Shown piece by piece: positions 41,401 to 48,053 of a DNA stretch of 64,000 bases. The position numbers were made by a program, and so were the translations under genes. The first letter of the stretch is position 1. Each line of letters begins with the position of its first letter. The stretch lies in NCBI RefSeq assembly GCF_024166365.1, contig NC_064825.1, forward strand, positions 99,214,480 through 99,278,479. The letters are read 5' to 3'. The notes below the pieces were generated by a model. The model was given only the letters and a program-made list of their open reading frames with translations. It made no database searches and was not told where the DNA came from. This DNA comes from Elephas maximus indicus (taxonomy: Eukaryota; Chordata; Mammalia; Proboscidea; Elephantidae).

Positions 41401-44400
41401 AGACATGTCACCAAAGAAGATATTCAAGTAGCCAACAGACACATGAGGAAATGCACACGATCTCTAGCCATTAGAGAAATGCAAAGCAAAACCACAATGA
41501 GATACCATTTCACTTCAGCATTACTGGCATGAATCAAAAAAATGGGAAATAACAAATGTTGGAGAGGCTGTGGGGAGATCGGAACTCTTATGCACTGCTG
41601 GTGGAAGTGCAAAATGATACAACCATCTAGGAAAATGATAGGACCCTTCCTTAGAAAGCTAGAAGTAGAAATACAGTATGATCGAGCAATCCCACCTCCT
41701 GAATAGAGCCGTCACATGAATAGACATACACACCTTCACGTTCATTGCACCATTGTTCGCAATGGCCAAAAGATGGAAACAACCTAGATGCCCATCAACA
41801 GATGAATGGATAAACGAACTGTGGCATATACACGTAACGAGTATTACGCAACAATAAAGAACAACAGTGAATCTGTGGAGCATCTCATAACATGGATGAA
41901 TCTGGAGGGCGTTATACTGAGTGAAATAGGTCAATTACAAAAGGACAAATATTATATGAGACCACTACTGTAAAAACTTGTGAAAAGGTTTACATATAAA
42001 AAGAAATAATCGTTGATGGTTATAAGGGAGGGGAGGGGTAGGGATGGAAAAACACTTAGTAGACAATAGGTAAGTGGTAACTTTGGTGAAGCGTAAGACC
42101 TTACATGTTACTGGGGAAGCCAGCACAACCTGTACCAGGCAAGGTCATGGTAGCTCTATAGACACATCCAAACTCCCTGTAGGGACCAAATTGCTGGGCT
42201 GAGGGCTGTGGGGGCCATGGTCTCAGGGAACATCTAGATCAATTGGTATATCATGGTTTATAAGAATATGTTCTACATTCTACTTTGGTGAGTAGCGTCT
42301 GGGGTCTTAAAAGCCTGTGAGTGGCCATCTAGGGTACTCCACTGTTTCCACTGCTTTGGGAGCAAGGAAGAATGAAGAAAACTGAAGATTCAAGGGAAAG
42401 ATTAGTTAAAGGAGCAATGAACCACATCTACCATGGCCTCCACCAGAATGAGTCTAGTACAATTAGATGGTACCTAGCTGCTACCACTGACTGCTCTGAC
42501 ACGGATCACAATGGAGGGTCCCGGACAGAGCTGGAGAAAAATGTAGAACAAAATTCTAACTCAAAAAGAAAGACCAGACTTGCTGGCCTGACAGAGACCA
42601 GAGAAACCCTGAGAGTATGGCCCCAGGACACCCTTTCAGCTCAGCAATGAGGTCACCCCTGAGGTTCACCCTTCAGCCAAAGATTGAACAGGCCCACGGA
42701 ACAAAACAAGACTAAAGGGGCACACCAGCCCTGGGGCAGGGACTGGAAGGCAGGAGGGAACAGGAAAGCTGGTAATAGGTAACCCAGGGTTGAAAAGGGA
42801 AAGTGTTCACATTTTGTGGGGTTGTTAACCAGTGTCAGAGAACAATGTGTGTACTGTTTGATGAGGAACTAGTTTGTTCTGTAAACCTTCATCTTAAGTA
42901 CAATAAAAAAAATAATAATAAAATTAATTTTTTAGCTACTCTGTTAAATATAAAAACAATAAAAAGCAAATGAGAAAAATATTTGCAACAAGTATGATAG
43001 GCAAAATGTAAAACCTTATTATATATGATTACAGATCAGTAAGAAAAGCATTAACACACCGTAGAATAGTGGATGAAGGACGTGAACAGAGAATTCACAA
43101 CAGAAGAAATGCAAACAGCAAATGGGCATGTGAAAAAATGCCTAACTGGGATGGTCAGCAAAGAACTCTAAGTTAAAATAATGAGTTGCCATTCCATCCC
43201 TCAGTTTTTCTTCATTGTGTCAGTTGATACTATTCAGGACTAATGATGTGACCAGGAGATTGGTACTGTCATATTTTCCTGATAGAAATATAAATTGCTG
43301 TAGCCTTCTTATCTTAGAAATATATTCTGAAATGTTACCCAAGATCTACTTGCAGTAGTTTTTTTTTTTTTTTAAATAATAGTGGTAAATTGGTAAAATC
43401 TCAGTCTCCAACAATGTGTTCCTGGCTGCTGTATCTTTGGCACTAGCACAATGCCTGACACATAGGGGTGGTAGGAAAATATTTGTGAGTTTAAAGAAGA
43501 GTATGTTCATACAAAGGAGTATTATATAAACATATTTTTGAACTATTGTATCCTTAAAGATGTAGAAAAATGCTCACAATATAATGTTAAAAATTCAAAA
43601 TACATGATTGTATATATAGATGTTCCCTGCGTGTGTGTATGTGTGTGTGTGTTTTGTATGAACTTTGGATGGAACGATTAAAGGTGACTGTTTAAAATAT
43701 TTTCTTGGTCCTTTTCCACAGTCATTCAGCACGCTGTGTGTCATGGCGCTGAGTATATTTCTAAAGAGCAAGATAACATAGTCCTTGCCCAGTGGAGTTT
43801 ATAAGAATAAGAGGGCAGACACTGAGCAAGTAATTACAAATATATCATTTACTTTATTAACCTTATATTGCTTTTATACCGTAGGAAGAAAAACTATGGC
43901 GATGATGATTTTAAAGTTTGTAATTTCTCAGGTACTTTTTTAGACAGAGGTAGTTACGTGAAAAAATCCAAACAGAGCTCATACAATGTGTGTTCTCTTT
44001 CCAAAGAAAAGAAAAGTGCTTAGGTTTTCTGTTTGTTGGATGGTTAGTAAAGATATAACAATAAATAAACAGACTCCCCCTCCCCCCACCACCCAATAGC
44101 ATTTTTCTAAAGGAAACTGAATAGGGCAGCATCTTGGTAAGCTGGAAATGAAAATTGTGGAACTCTGGGAAGACCCAGCATTCCTTGCAAAAGCATAGTT
44201 AAGCCTTCAAGTGAACTGGCTGTAGTTGGGGAGAAAATGAGACTGCTGATCAGCATTAATATAAAAATAAATACTTTTTGCTTCCTCTGTCTACTGGTTA
44301 AGTTTCAGGTGTATAGAAAACCAAGACCATCAACAGTAAAACCCACCTCCTGGATTGAATGTGACCCTAACAGGTTCTTTTAGCTGGAATCAGAGATGGA

Positions 44401-47400
44401 AAATTTTATCCTGAACCTTTTTTTTTTTAATGTGTTTTGTTTTGAAGGAAGTCCTGAGTAAATCGAAGGGAGTACAGAGACGTGTTTTGGTAACTTAACC
44501 ATGCTTAATGGAATGCTGTCCTCTAAACAGCTGGACCCAGGCTTCCACTATTGCTTATCCATTTATCAACTTGAGACTCTATGCACAGTCCTGTGAGATC
44601 CTCTGGCCTTTTATCTGCTTCCTATGTGGAAAAAGTCCCCTTGCATCTTGGTCGAGTTAAAGGGTGGCACTGTGGTCTGTTGACTCTCTGGCCTCGTAAG
44701 AAGAAGGAAGCATTTGTGAGTTCTGCTGCCGTGGTAGGGGATCCTTTGCCCTCTTTGTAACCCATCCCCATCTGCAAATTAGGAATGCAGTCTCTCAGCC
44801 AAGGGTGTTGGAAGGAATAAAAAGGAGTGACATCACCTCTCACAGTGGTAAACTGTGTATCTCCGTCTCCTCCGGGGACTCATTAGAGTGACTTTCCTCC
44901 AGTGAAGACTCACGCTCTTCCGCTTCTTGGTATGGCTAATGGTTGACATTGGGTGTAGTGTATCCAAAATCAACGTGAGGCTTTCTCTCATTTGAGAAAT
45001 TCAGATCTTAGGAACATTAAGTGAAATGTGGTTCTGTTGAACATCACTTTCTATCAGTGCTGATACTTCCCTCTTGTATTTGAAATTCTCTGTGATTTGC
45101 TAGGCTATTCCTGCTTCGTTCTTCCAGGAGTTACAGTGCCCAGCTCTTCTCTTCAGTTGGCTTTAGCACCCCTTCCAACGATGTACTTAGTGTTCTGAAA
45201 GCTGTTCCTGTCAGAATCGTCCTCGTGACTTGGTGAAGTGTCTCCCTTCTCTATTTTACTCTCCTGTCCTAGTGGATGTGAGTTGTAGATAAAGGCCCCA
45301 CTGCCCCCGATTATGTATACAGAGGGCAGCAGAAGTTCTGCTTCTAGCTCTGTGGAACTTTGATCTGACAACTGACTTTCCAGTCTAAATCAAGTAGCCT
45401 TGGGCCCCTCTAATCTCATGGGTAACACACTTCCTTCTGATACCTTTTCTCTGATAGGGGCACATATCTCCTCTGTCTGACATGTTTCTTTCAGGGAGCA
45501 ACCTTCAGCTTTCCTGAGATGGAGCTGGGCCACCGGAGGGCAGGGTCCCCTTCCCTCCGTTCTCTGGTCGGCTGAAGCGTCAGAGGCAGATGTTAGGGTT
45601 ACTAATGACCACTGAAGAGAAAAGGTGACAGATACAATTAACATCCATCACTGAAACCAAAAGTTATTTCAAACATTACTCCTATCTTCTGCCTGTAAAT
45701 GTTATAACTATGCTTAATAAAGTCTCTGTCAAGGATTGGGGCCTGGAACTTAGACTGTTTATATAAGCTCATTATTGTTTTGGTTTTGATCTTCCCTGTG
45801 GGAAATCATTTGTAAACAGTTCAGTTTTCAGAAGCATTTCTACAGTAATAAACATAAACACAACATTACACTGGAAATCACTCCTGCGGTAACCCACAGT
45901 AACCCCTTGCATCAGAAGTGGAGCAGATGAACGGACGGGCTCGTGAGTTCGGCCCAGAATGGAGGTGAAGAAATCAGGAAAGCTTGGGTCTGTCCTGGTC
46001 TCAACCCTTGACGTGCTGTGTATTGCTGGGAGCAAGGAAGTTGCTTAATGTACCCCCTTGTCAGCTGTGAAAGAGGAGTAACACCACCTGTTGGTTGCTT
46101 CACAGGCCACTATGTAGCTTCAGGACAGTATTGGACATAAACTGACTTTGAGCTCTCTGGAAAAAAATCCTAAATTTTCAGGAGTTGTACTCCATCCTTA
46201 AAGGCTTCAACAGCCCGGCTCAGTTTGGCAACACTGATCTAATCAAACCAGAACTCCCTCCTTTTGGAAAAATCTCACTGTTGTGTGTTCTAGAAAGAGA
46301 CAGGAATGTATCTCCAAAACACCAGAGTAACCACGGCAAGAGCTGTGACGAGTTTTACCTTAGTTACTGATCAGTAAATTTTAGCACAAGTTGTGGAAAG
46401 GTGAAGCAGAACTCATTCAAGCCATGTCATGTTTAAAAGCCCATTTTCCCACACTGAAGATGTCAAAAGGCACAGCCCAGAATAAGGACGATGGAAAGAG
46501 TTCTTGTATAAATGACATTTAATTTCTTCATAGGCCAGGATGAGCTTTTCTGCATTTTGGATGCTGGTAATAATAACGCCTATATCATACTTAATGTATG
46601 CCAGTCTCTGAGTAATTTACATGTATCACTTATACATATTGTATCAGTATATGTCATAGTAACATATAACCTCAATTGGTTGCCTCACAGTAATGCTATG
46701 TGGCAGGTACTTTCATCATCCTCGTTTAACAGATGCATAAATTGAGGTACAGAGAGGTGAAATAACTTGCCCAAGATCAGATGGCTGCAAAGTGACAGGG
46801 CCAGCATGTATGAACTCCCACAGTCTGGCTGAGGAGTAGAGGTTTCCATTCCTTTGACCACTGTCAGGTTCTGTTGCATCTGGATCACACAAGCAAAAAA
46901 TTCAATGTGATAAATGCTGTTTTCTAGGAAGAGAATGGAGACTACACGTATGTGGAAAGAGTGAAGATACCCTTGGATCATGGGACCTTGTTAATCATGG
47001 AAGGAGCTACCCAAGCTGACTGGCAGGTCAGAATGTGCAAGTAATGGGGACTCTGTCATGCAGAGGCCATTTCCCAACTGACTTAGGATTATAGTAAAAA
47101 TGCGAAAAGCAAGGCATTTTTATCATGAGCAAGAGGCAATAAGGTCACTTCATTTCCAGGAGTTTCGATACTACTGACAACCAAAATAGACCTCTACAAC
47201 AGTGCTGTCTACTAGAACTTTGTGCAAGGATGCAGATGTTCTGTGTGTGCTGTCTAGTACGGTAAGTCCCATGCAGTAGCCACTAGCCACCTGTGATTAT
47301 TGACCTCTTGAAATGTGGCTAGTGTGCTGAGGAGCTGAATTTTAAATTTTACTTAATTTTCATTAGTTTAAACATTTAAATAGCCTCAAGTGGTTAGTGG

Positions 47401-48053
47401 CTGTCATGCTGGACTTAAACCTGTTGCCGTCGAGTCGATTCCAACTTATAGCTACCCTATAGGGCAGGATAGAACTGCCCCAGAGAGTTTCCAAGGAGCG
47501 CCTGATGGATTGGAACCGCTGACCTTTTGGCCGGCAGCCACAGCTCTTAACCACTGTGCCACCACGGTTTCCATATTGGACTTAGGCCAGGCCATTTTTA
47601 AGGTGCGCGTGTTAATGTAAGAACAGTTAGCATGAGAGTGGAATCTCATGACTCCACTTTGGTCTCAGTCATTTATGTGTTTTTCATTTTTTTAATGAGA
47701 TATGGGAAAATGGCAGGAGCCTGAGATGAAGAGCAGCGATTAGGAAAGATGAACCTATCTGGCGTATTGCAGCGGAGGTGGGGATGCCAGTCAGTTTCAG
47801 AGGAGGAGACCTTGCTCCACAAGACAAAAGAGCGTATCATCGGTCATTTTAGGAGAGATAAAACCAAAATATATCTGTCCCCATAAATGACATTTTAAAT
47901 TGCTTTGAACTAAAATGGTGTGTGTATTTGTGTCAGAGTTATTTCTATGTTTCCATTTAGCATCGAGTTCCCAAAGAGTACCACTGTAGAGAACCGAGAG
48001 TAAACCTGACATTTCGGACGGTTTATCCGGACCCTAGAGGGGCGTGCTGGTAA
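5551..48053 (+). CDS. ALKBH3: ALKBH3, alpha-ketoglutarate-dependent dioxygenase alkB homolog 3 (9 coding exons)
   Basis: Oxidative demethylase that uses Fe(II), O2 and 2-oxoglutarate to remove methyl groups from 1-methyladenine and 3-methylcytosine, preferring single-stranded DNA and RNA; in human cells it works with the ASCC3 helicase in alkylation repair and also demethylates m1A in RNA. Joining the nine exons gives 861 nt, that is 286 codons plus stop, the length of human ALKBH3. The N-terminus is basic ([12 protein letters not shown]). The jelly-roll core carries the HxD iron motif at His191 and Asp193 (exon 8, WHSDDEP), the third ligand His257 (first codon of exon 10), and Arg269 and Arg275 for 2-oxoglutarate. 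Leu177 (NSLLCNLYR), reported as self-hydroxylated in human, is present. The ATG at 5551 is chosen because it aligns with the human start. No frameshift or stop is seen. Human numbering and family facts are from memory. Confidence 0.98.
5998..6101 (+). CDS. ALKBH3: ALKBH3 exon 3
   Basis: Acceptor CTTTCAG at 5991-5997, donor CAG|GTAAAT at 6101/6102. It completes codon 27 (Ala), encodes through residue 61 and ends in phase 0. The peptide runs from [11 protein letters not shown] to [10 protein letters not shown], matching the linker before the dioxygenase fold. The intron before it is only 368 bp. Confidence 0.97.
6500..9165 (-). mobile_element. Old L1 LINE fragment, minus strand (intron 3)
   Basis: The left end is an L1M-type 3' UTR (TGTGGTAAAATATATGTAAC, AAGTGTACATTTTAGTG). 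Moving right, the reverse complement runs back through the C-terminus of ORF2 (block near 7000-7150, GGAATTGCTGGGCCACA in plus orientation) and the reverse transcriptase region (about 8350-9100, where TCATGTCATCTGTGAC lies opposite the FADD-type motif). Many stops and small indels make it non-coding. The 5' part is missing. Confidence 0.9.
9166..9572. other. Intron 3 tail, no feature recognised
   Basis: AT-rich sequence with a T run at about 9291-9304. I see no gene or identifiable repeat before the exon 4 acceptor. Confidence 0.5.
9573..9607 (+). CDS. ALKBH3: ALKBH3 exon 4 (35 nt)
   Basis: A small exon between TTCCTTACAG and GTAAGT. It encodes [11 protein letters not shown] plus two bases of the next Asp codon. 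Its length is not a multiple of three, so skipping it would shift the frame. The peptide agrees with human ALKBH3 after the EPQQ block. Confidence 0.95.
9608..11097. other. Intron 4, first part: unassigned with one MIR fragment
   Basis: A MIR-like piece lies at about 10330-10440 (GCCACTAGTTAGCTATGTAG, GAGTTTCCTTGCCTATAAAA). The remainder holds only short chance open frames and a T run at 10689-10702. Confidence 0.45.
11098..12669 (-). mobile_element. RTE (BovB-clade) LINE, 5' truncated
   Basis: The reverse complement encodes pieces of an RTE reverse transcriptase and C-terminal domain. The region 12344-12096 contains [16 protein letters not shown]; 12008-11640 contains ADD-region remnants, then [13 protein letters not shown] and [16 protein letters not shown]. 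The 3' tail, at the left end near 11110-11160, carries TTGAGTCGGTTCTGGCTC, the same tail wording seen in the AfroSINEs. The YADD box is degraded (HDPTLLAES). It is a dead copy of about 1.57 kb. Confidence 0.93.
12670..13190. repeat. Ancient mammalian interspersed repeat, family uncertain
   Basis: The sequence (CTGTGCTAGGTACTGGG, GAAGGACGAATGAATTTTCC, GGGAGGCATTCCAGTGTGTA) has the wording of an old LINE- or DNA-transposon-derived repeat common in mammals. I cannot name the family without a library search. The stretch from here to exon 5 (13191-13595) shows nothing else. Confidence 0.4.
13596..13643 (+). CDS. ALKBH3: ALKBH3 exon 5 (48 nt)
   Basis: Acceptor TTCCGTAG at 13588-13595, donor AG|GTAAGT at 13643/13644. 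Together with exon 4 it gives [16 protein letters not shown] plus two bases of an Arg codon. Its length is a multiple of three, so skipping would lose 16 residues but keep the frame. Confidence 0.95.
14440..14590 (-). mobile_element. Old L1 3' fragment
   Basis: TAGCTTTATTGAGGTATAAT, TGACATAGAATAAACTGCAC and AAGTGTACAATATAAG match the L1M-type 3' region that is usually read on the minus strand. Confidence 0.65.
14595..15285 (+). mobile_element. L1 3' UTR, truncated copy (intron 5)
   Basis: It shares GATCACAGCAGAGGGTCCC, AGACCAGACTCACTGG, TCTGACAGAGACTGGAGG and GGGGAGAGTGCTGACAC with the 3' part of the near-complete L1 at 42450-42910. The first 60 bp (14595-14650) look like a short AfroSINE tail on the minus strand. 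The open frame at 14765-15001 is a by-product of this non-coding 3' UTR. Confidence 0.85.
15400..15570 (+). repeat. MIR
   Basis: Well-preserved MIR core: GATGAGAAAACTGAGGCTCA, GAGAGGTTAAGTAACTTGCT, then CACAGCTAAGCAGTGCCGGA. An A-rich stretch follows at 15576-15596. Confidence 0.85.
15847..15950 (+). CDS. ALKBH3: ALKBH3 exon 6
   Basis: It encodes [18 protein letters not shown] through WKQRTGIRE plus one base. The donor GTAAGT is strong. The acceptor is weak: CATCAAG, with A at position -3. The nearer-to-consensus TTTAG at 15813-15821 would bring an immediate stop (TAA), so the weak site must be the one used. The segment enters the double-stranded beta-helix domain. Confidence 0.95.
16428..16585 (-). 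mobile_element. AfroSINE, full length, minus strand (intron 6)
   Basis: It reads as a reverse complement: CCTGTTGCCGTCGAGTTTAT at the tail end, then CTGACCTTTTGGTTAGCAG and the tRNA-like head near 16545-16585. Flanks GACACCCC and GACACACC may be the target-site duplication. Confidence 0.92.
16850..17085 (+). repeat. MIR-like fragment
   Basis: CAAATTCCAGTTAAGTAACT, GTAATGGAACTAATAATAAG and TTGTTGTGATAATTAAATGA follow the order of a MIR element (plus strand), strongly diverged. Confidence 0.5.
17687..17775 (+). CDS. ALKBH3: ALKBH3 exon 7
   Basis: Acceptor TTTCTTTCTTAG, donor CAC|GTATGT. It completes Asp and encodes [20 protein letters not shown] to MEPNPH (through residue 153). The PRLTAWYG block is characteristic of the AlkB nucleotide-recognition region in ALKBH2 and ALKBH3. 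Confidence 0.97.
17776..18872. other. Intron 7, first part: no feature recognised
   Basis: Unique-looking AT-rich sequence with a T-rich tract at 18187-18222. I see no gene or nameable repeat. Confidence 0.45.
18873..19092 (-). mobile_element. MER5A (hAT-Charlie non-autonomous DNA transposon)
   Basis: The run from CAGGGTTTTCCAACCTTGGG through CCTGTGCATTGTGGGG, CACTAGATGCCAGTAG and TGTCTCCAGATATTGGC to GTTGAGAACCACTA matches MER5A in reverse complement over its whole length. It is an ancient eutherian element. Confidence 0.9.
19247..19452 (-). mobile_element. AfroSINE, longer variant, minus strand
   Basis: The tail CTCGAGTCGATTCTGACTCG is followed by the CTAGGCTGTAATCTTTATGG middle block and the head ending CACCACCAGGGCTTC. 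The middle block is absent from the shorter AfroSINE form, so at least two subfamilies are present in the window. Confidence 0.92.
19575..19842 (+). mobile_element. RTE LINE 3' end
   Basis: AGGAGGGACTAGTCCCTAGA, GGTAAAGTAGAGGGTCAG, TGGCTGCAATAGTGGGCTCA and the tail CACTATGAGTCGGGGTCAAC match the 3' segments of the RTE copies at 11098-12669 (reverse) and 41040-41272. It is 5' truncated to about 270 bp and ends in a CAACAGCA repeat. Confidence 0.9.
19850..20340. mobile_element. Old L1-type fragment split by an AfroSINE tail
   Basis: TTAAATATTCTCCTACAATA, TTAATGGCTGTATAAT and CCATAATTTATTCAAACAAG follow an old L1 3' pattern. At 20152-20209 an AfroSINE tail on the minus strand (CAGTGCCGTCGAGTCAATTC) interrupts it. 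The orientation of the old piece is not certain. Confidence 0.6.
20341..22979. other. Intron 7, last part: unassigned
   Basis: About 2.6 kb without a recognisable gene or young transposon. Open frames here (for example 21691-21930 and 22507-22713) are short and resemble no protein I know. Confidence 0.45.
22980..23189 (+). CDS. ALKBH3: ALKBH3 exon 8 (HxD iron-binding motif)
   Basis: Exactly 70 codons (residues 154-223) between TGGTTGCAG and GTGAGT. It holds the HxD ligands ([12 protein letters not shown], His191 and Asp193), Leu177, and the strand [15 protein letters not shown] of the dioxygenase core. It is the largest coding exon and is followed by the 23.7-kb intron 8. Confidence 0.98.
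23360..23640 (+). repeat. Ancient interspersed repeat (L2- or similar LINE-derived wording)
   Basis: CATTCATTCATTTATTCATC, GCGTCAGGTGCTGGGGGCTC and CTGTCTTCATGGAGATGTAG follow the familiar 'last point of growth / size of stored amount' wording of old mammalian LINE 3' regions. Exact family not assigned. Confidence 0.45.
24005..24440 (-). mobile_element. L1 3' UTR, truncated, minus strand (intron 8)
   Basis: Reverse complement of the L1 3' end at 42480-42900: it shows GTGAAAGTTTACTGAGCAGA (opposite the terminal block), GGGCTGGTGTGCCCATTCG, TCTTTGGCTGAAGGGTGAAC and CTCTGTCAGACC in that order. The T run at 24010-24018 represents the poly(A) tail. Confidence 0.9.
24441..27523. other. Intron 8 segment: unassigned, old repeat-like pieces
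   Basis: T run at 24443-24459. A piece at 25200-25340 (GACTCTGTTCCAGGCATAGC) has old-repeat wording. A piece at 25735-25925 ends GATAATGAGGATTGACTC, which recurs in mammalian DNA-transposon or L1 remnants. No gene seen. Confidence 0.4.
27524..27680 (+). mobile_element. AfroSINE, full length (intron 8)
   Basis: Head GAGCTCTTGGTGGCACAGTG, B-box-like AGTTTGAATCTACC, body CTATGGGGCAGTTCTGCTG and tail CAAGTCAGAATCGACTTGAC, ending GGGTTTTTA. Confidence 0.92.
27681..29106. other. Intron 8 segment: no feature recognised
   Basis: About 1.4 kb of unique-looking sequence. The open frames near 28015-28570 are short, overlap on both strands and match nothing I recognise. Confidence 0.4.
29107..29293 (+). 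mobile_element. AfroSINE with perfect 13-bp target-site duplication
   Basis: The element body is 29120-29280. AGGGGAGCCTTGG occurs directly before it (29107-29119) and again directly after it (29281-29293) without mismatch. The head (CCTGGTGGCGTAGTGGTTAA) and B-box-like CAGTTCGAATCCACC are well kept, so this is among the youngest insertions in the window. Confidence 0.96.
29394..29443 (+). repeat. Compound microsatellite (GA)n(GT)n
   Basis: About ten GA units pass directly into about fifteen GT/TG units. Likely to vary in length between individuals. Confidence 0.95.
29444..31984. other. Intron 8 segment: mostly unassigned
   Basis: At about 30000-30240 an ancient repeat-like stretch occurs (GAAGAGTGACATAATCTGAT, GACCAATTAGGAGATTGTTA). 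It shares wording with the piece at 33300-33560. No gene is seen in the rest. Confidence 0.4.
31985..33000 (+). mobile_element. Probable L2 LINE remnant
   Basis: The plus-strand frame near 32095-32190 reads [18 protein letters not shown], resembling the CR1/L2 reverse transcriptase segment before the first catalytic Asp. The Asp position is lost here. Following text (CACTTAAAATAGCTCATGTG, TTCAAACTGAATATG) continues in the order of L2. Extreme divergence makes the limits approximate. Confidence 0.5.
33080..33760. repeat. Ancient interspersed repeat, family uncertain
   Basis: GATCACTTTGGCTGCTGTGT, GGCAGGAGTAGAAGGAGATT, GGTAGCAATAGTCTTGG and CAAGAGTTCTATCTTCTGC follow a well-known old mammalian repeat order. 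A similar piece lies at 30000-30240. I cannot name it with confidence. Confidence 0.45.
33800..33935 (+). repeat. MIR
   Basis: AAGTGCTTTACATTTAATCC, CTGTTGTACAGATAAGGTGG and CTGAGGCACAGAG form the MIR core on the plus strand. Confidence 0.8.
34085..34300 (+). mobile_element. L2-like fragment
   Basis: AGGATAAAATGTAAACGCCT followed by CAGCCCAGATTGTCAGATCC and GCTCAACCTCTTTTGGCC resembles the L2 3' segment (needs a library search to confirm). Confidence 0.5.
34680..35110 (+). repeat. MIR interrupted by an AfroSINE
   Basis: The left MIR half (34685-34813) ends TTATCACTTTCCTTAAGG; the right half (35023-35110) resumes CTTACAGAGTTGTAGTGAAG and GCACCTAGCAAGGTGTCTGG. The two halves are in order and on one strand, so they were once continuous. 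Confidence 0.8.
34814..35022 (+). mobile_element. AfroSINE, longer variant, inside a MIR
   Basis: GAGACCCTGGGTGGTACAGA head, GTTCAAACCCACCCAGAGG, a middle block with TCACAGCCTTGAAAATTC and the tail CTCCATGAATTGGAATCACC. Moderately diverged. Confidence 0.9.
35619..35915 (+). repeat. Duplicated segment in the L1 5' UTR
   Basis: About 90 bp at 35619-35712 recurs at 35827-35915. Shared blocks include GGATTCACC, GCGGACAGGGAG, CAGCAGGAGACAGAGCACC. The copies differ at scattered sites, so the duplication predates or accompanied decay of this L1. Confidence 0.85.
36016..37125 (+). pseudogene. L1 ORF1 remnant (RNA-binding chaperone)
   Basis: The first 119 codons are open (36016-36375) and continue after a frame change at 36388-36642; both are rich in Lys and Glu with heptad-like spacing ([19 protein letters not shown] region), the coiled coil of ORF1p. 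Further fragments up to about 37125 ([14 protein letters not shown] near 36910-36945) match the RNA-recognition and C-terminal domains. Several stops and frameshifts make it non-functional. The 246-aa open frame on the other strand here is antisense to it. Confidence 0.85.
37596..41960 (+). pseudogene. L1 ORF2 remnant (endonuclease and reverse transcriptase), split by RTE
   Basis: It begins at ATG 37596 ([20 protein letters not shown]), the L1 APE endonuclease start. Endonuclease blocks follow ([11 protein letters not shown] near 37960). The reverse transcriptase has [20 protein letters not shown] (38941-39000), [11 protein letters not shown] and the FADD catalytic box at 39425-39436. The C-terminal part resumes after the RTE insertion, at 41273. 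Stops and frameshifts in all frames show it is dead. Confidence 0.92.
40427..41283. mobile_element. RTE insertion with 5' inversion, flanked by 11-bp duplication, inside L1 ORF2
   Basis: ATAGACTGGGA occurs at 40427-40437 and 41273-41283; removing 40438-41283 restores L1 order. The right part (about 40732-41272) is RTE in plus orientation: C-terminal protein remnant ([18 protein letters not shown] near 40905-40960) and 3' tail. The left part (40438 to about 40715) is in the opposite orientation and matches RTE 5' UTR-like sequence shared with the SINE at 60253. Arms of a 15-bp inverted repeat (ACGCAAGCCCCCATG at 40683-40697, reverse complement at 40719-40733) sit at the join. Confidence 0.88.
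42950..43660 (+). mobile_element. Older L1 fragment beside the near-complete L1
   Basis: GAAAAATATTTGCAACAAGT, GAACAGAGAATTCACAACAG and AACAGCAAATGGGCATGTG, later CAAAGGAGTATTATATAAAC, follow the order of an older L1 ORF2 end and 3' UTR. It is more diverged than the neighbour. A short GT repeat ends it at about 43630-43652. Confidence 0.7.
43661..46589. other. Intron 8, last part: unassigned
   Basis: About 2.9 kb of unique-looking sequence. Small open frames on the minus strand (45153-45644) match nothing I know. A C-rich run occurs at 44075-44093. Confidence 0.4.
46590..46810 (+). repeat. MIR close upstream of exon 9
   Basis: GCTATGTGGCAGGTACTTTC, AGAGAGGTGAAATAACTTGC and CCAAGATCAGATGGCTGC form the MIR core. 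It ends about 120 bp before the exon 9 acceptor. Confidence 0.8.
46928..47026 (+). CDS. ALKBH3: ALKBH3 exon 9
   Basis: 33 codons (residues 224-256), both boundaries in phase 0: acceptor TTTCTAG, donor CAG|GTCAGA. It encodes [19 protein letters not shown] and [13 protein letters not shown], the strand leading to the third iron ligand. Confidence 0.98.
47408..47596 (-). mobile_element. AfroSINE, minus strand (intron 9), with flanking duplication
   Basis: Body about 47418-47572: tail CCTGTTGCCGTCGAGTCGAT, head ending CACTGTGCCACCACGG. TGGACTTA occurs just before it (47410-47417) and just after it (47577-47585 region), a target-site duplication. Intron 9 (934 bp) has no other recognisable element. 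Confidence 0.93.
47961..48053 (+). CDS. ALKBH3: ALKBH3 exon 10 (terminal coding part)
   Basis: It starts with the His257 iron ligand (HRVPKEYH) straight after the TTCCATTTAG acceptor, continues with [10 protein letters not shown] (Arg269 and Arg275 bind 2-oxoglutarate) and ends in RGACW followed by TAA at 48051-48053. Residue 265 is Cys and residue 285 is Cys; from memory, human has Ser and Pro at these positions. Confidence 0.98.
   Translation, partial: HRVPKEYHCREPRVNLTFRTVYPDPRGACW

Larger units (their letters stand above)
35390..42912 (+). mobile_element. Near full-length L1 LINE (dead), intron 8
   Basis: The 5' end GGGACTTCCGGCCAACATGG is a typical L1 start. The 5' UTR runs to about 36015, ORF1 remnant about 36016-37125, ORF2 remnant 37596 to about 41960, and a 3' UTR ends at 42912 with AATAAA and an A-rich tail. 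Stops and frameshifts occur in both frames, so it cannot move by itself. An 835-bp RTE element splits ORF2. It lies in sense orientation within ALKBH3 intron 8, where its own AATAAA could in principle end transcripts early. Confidence 0.95.
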
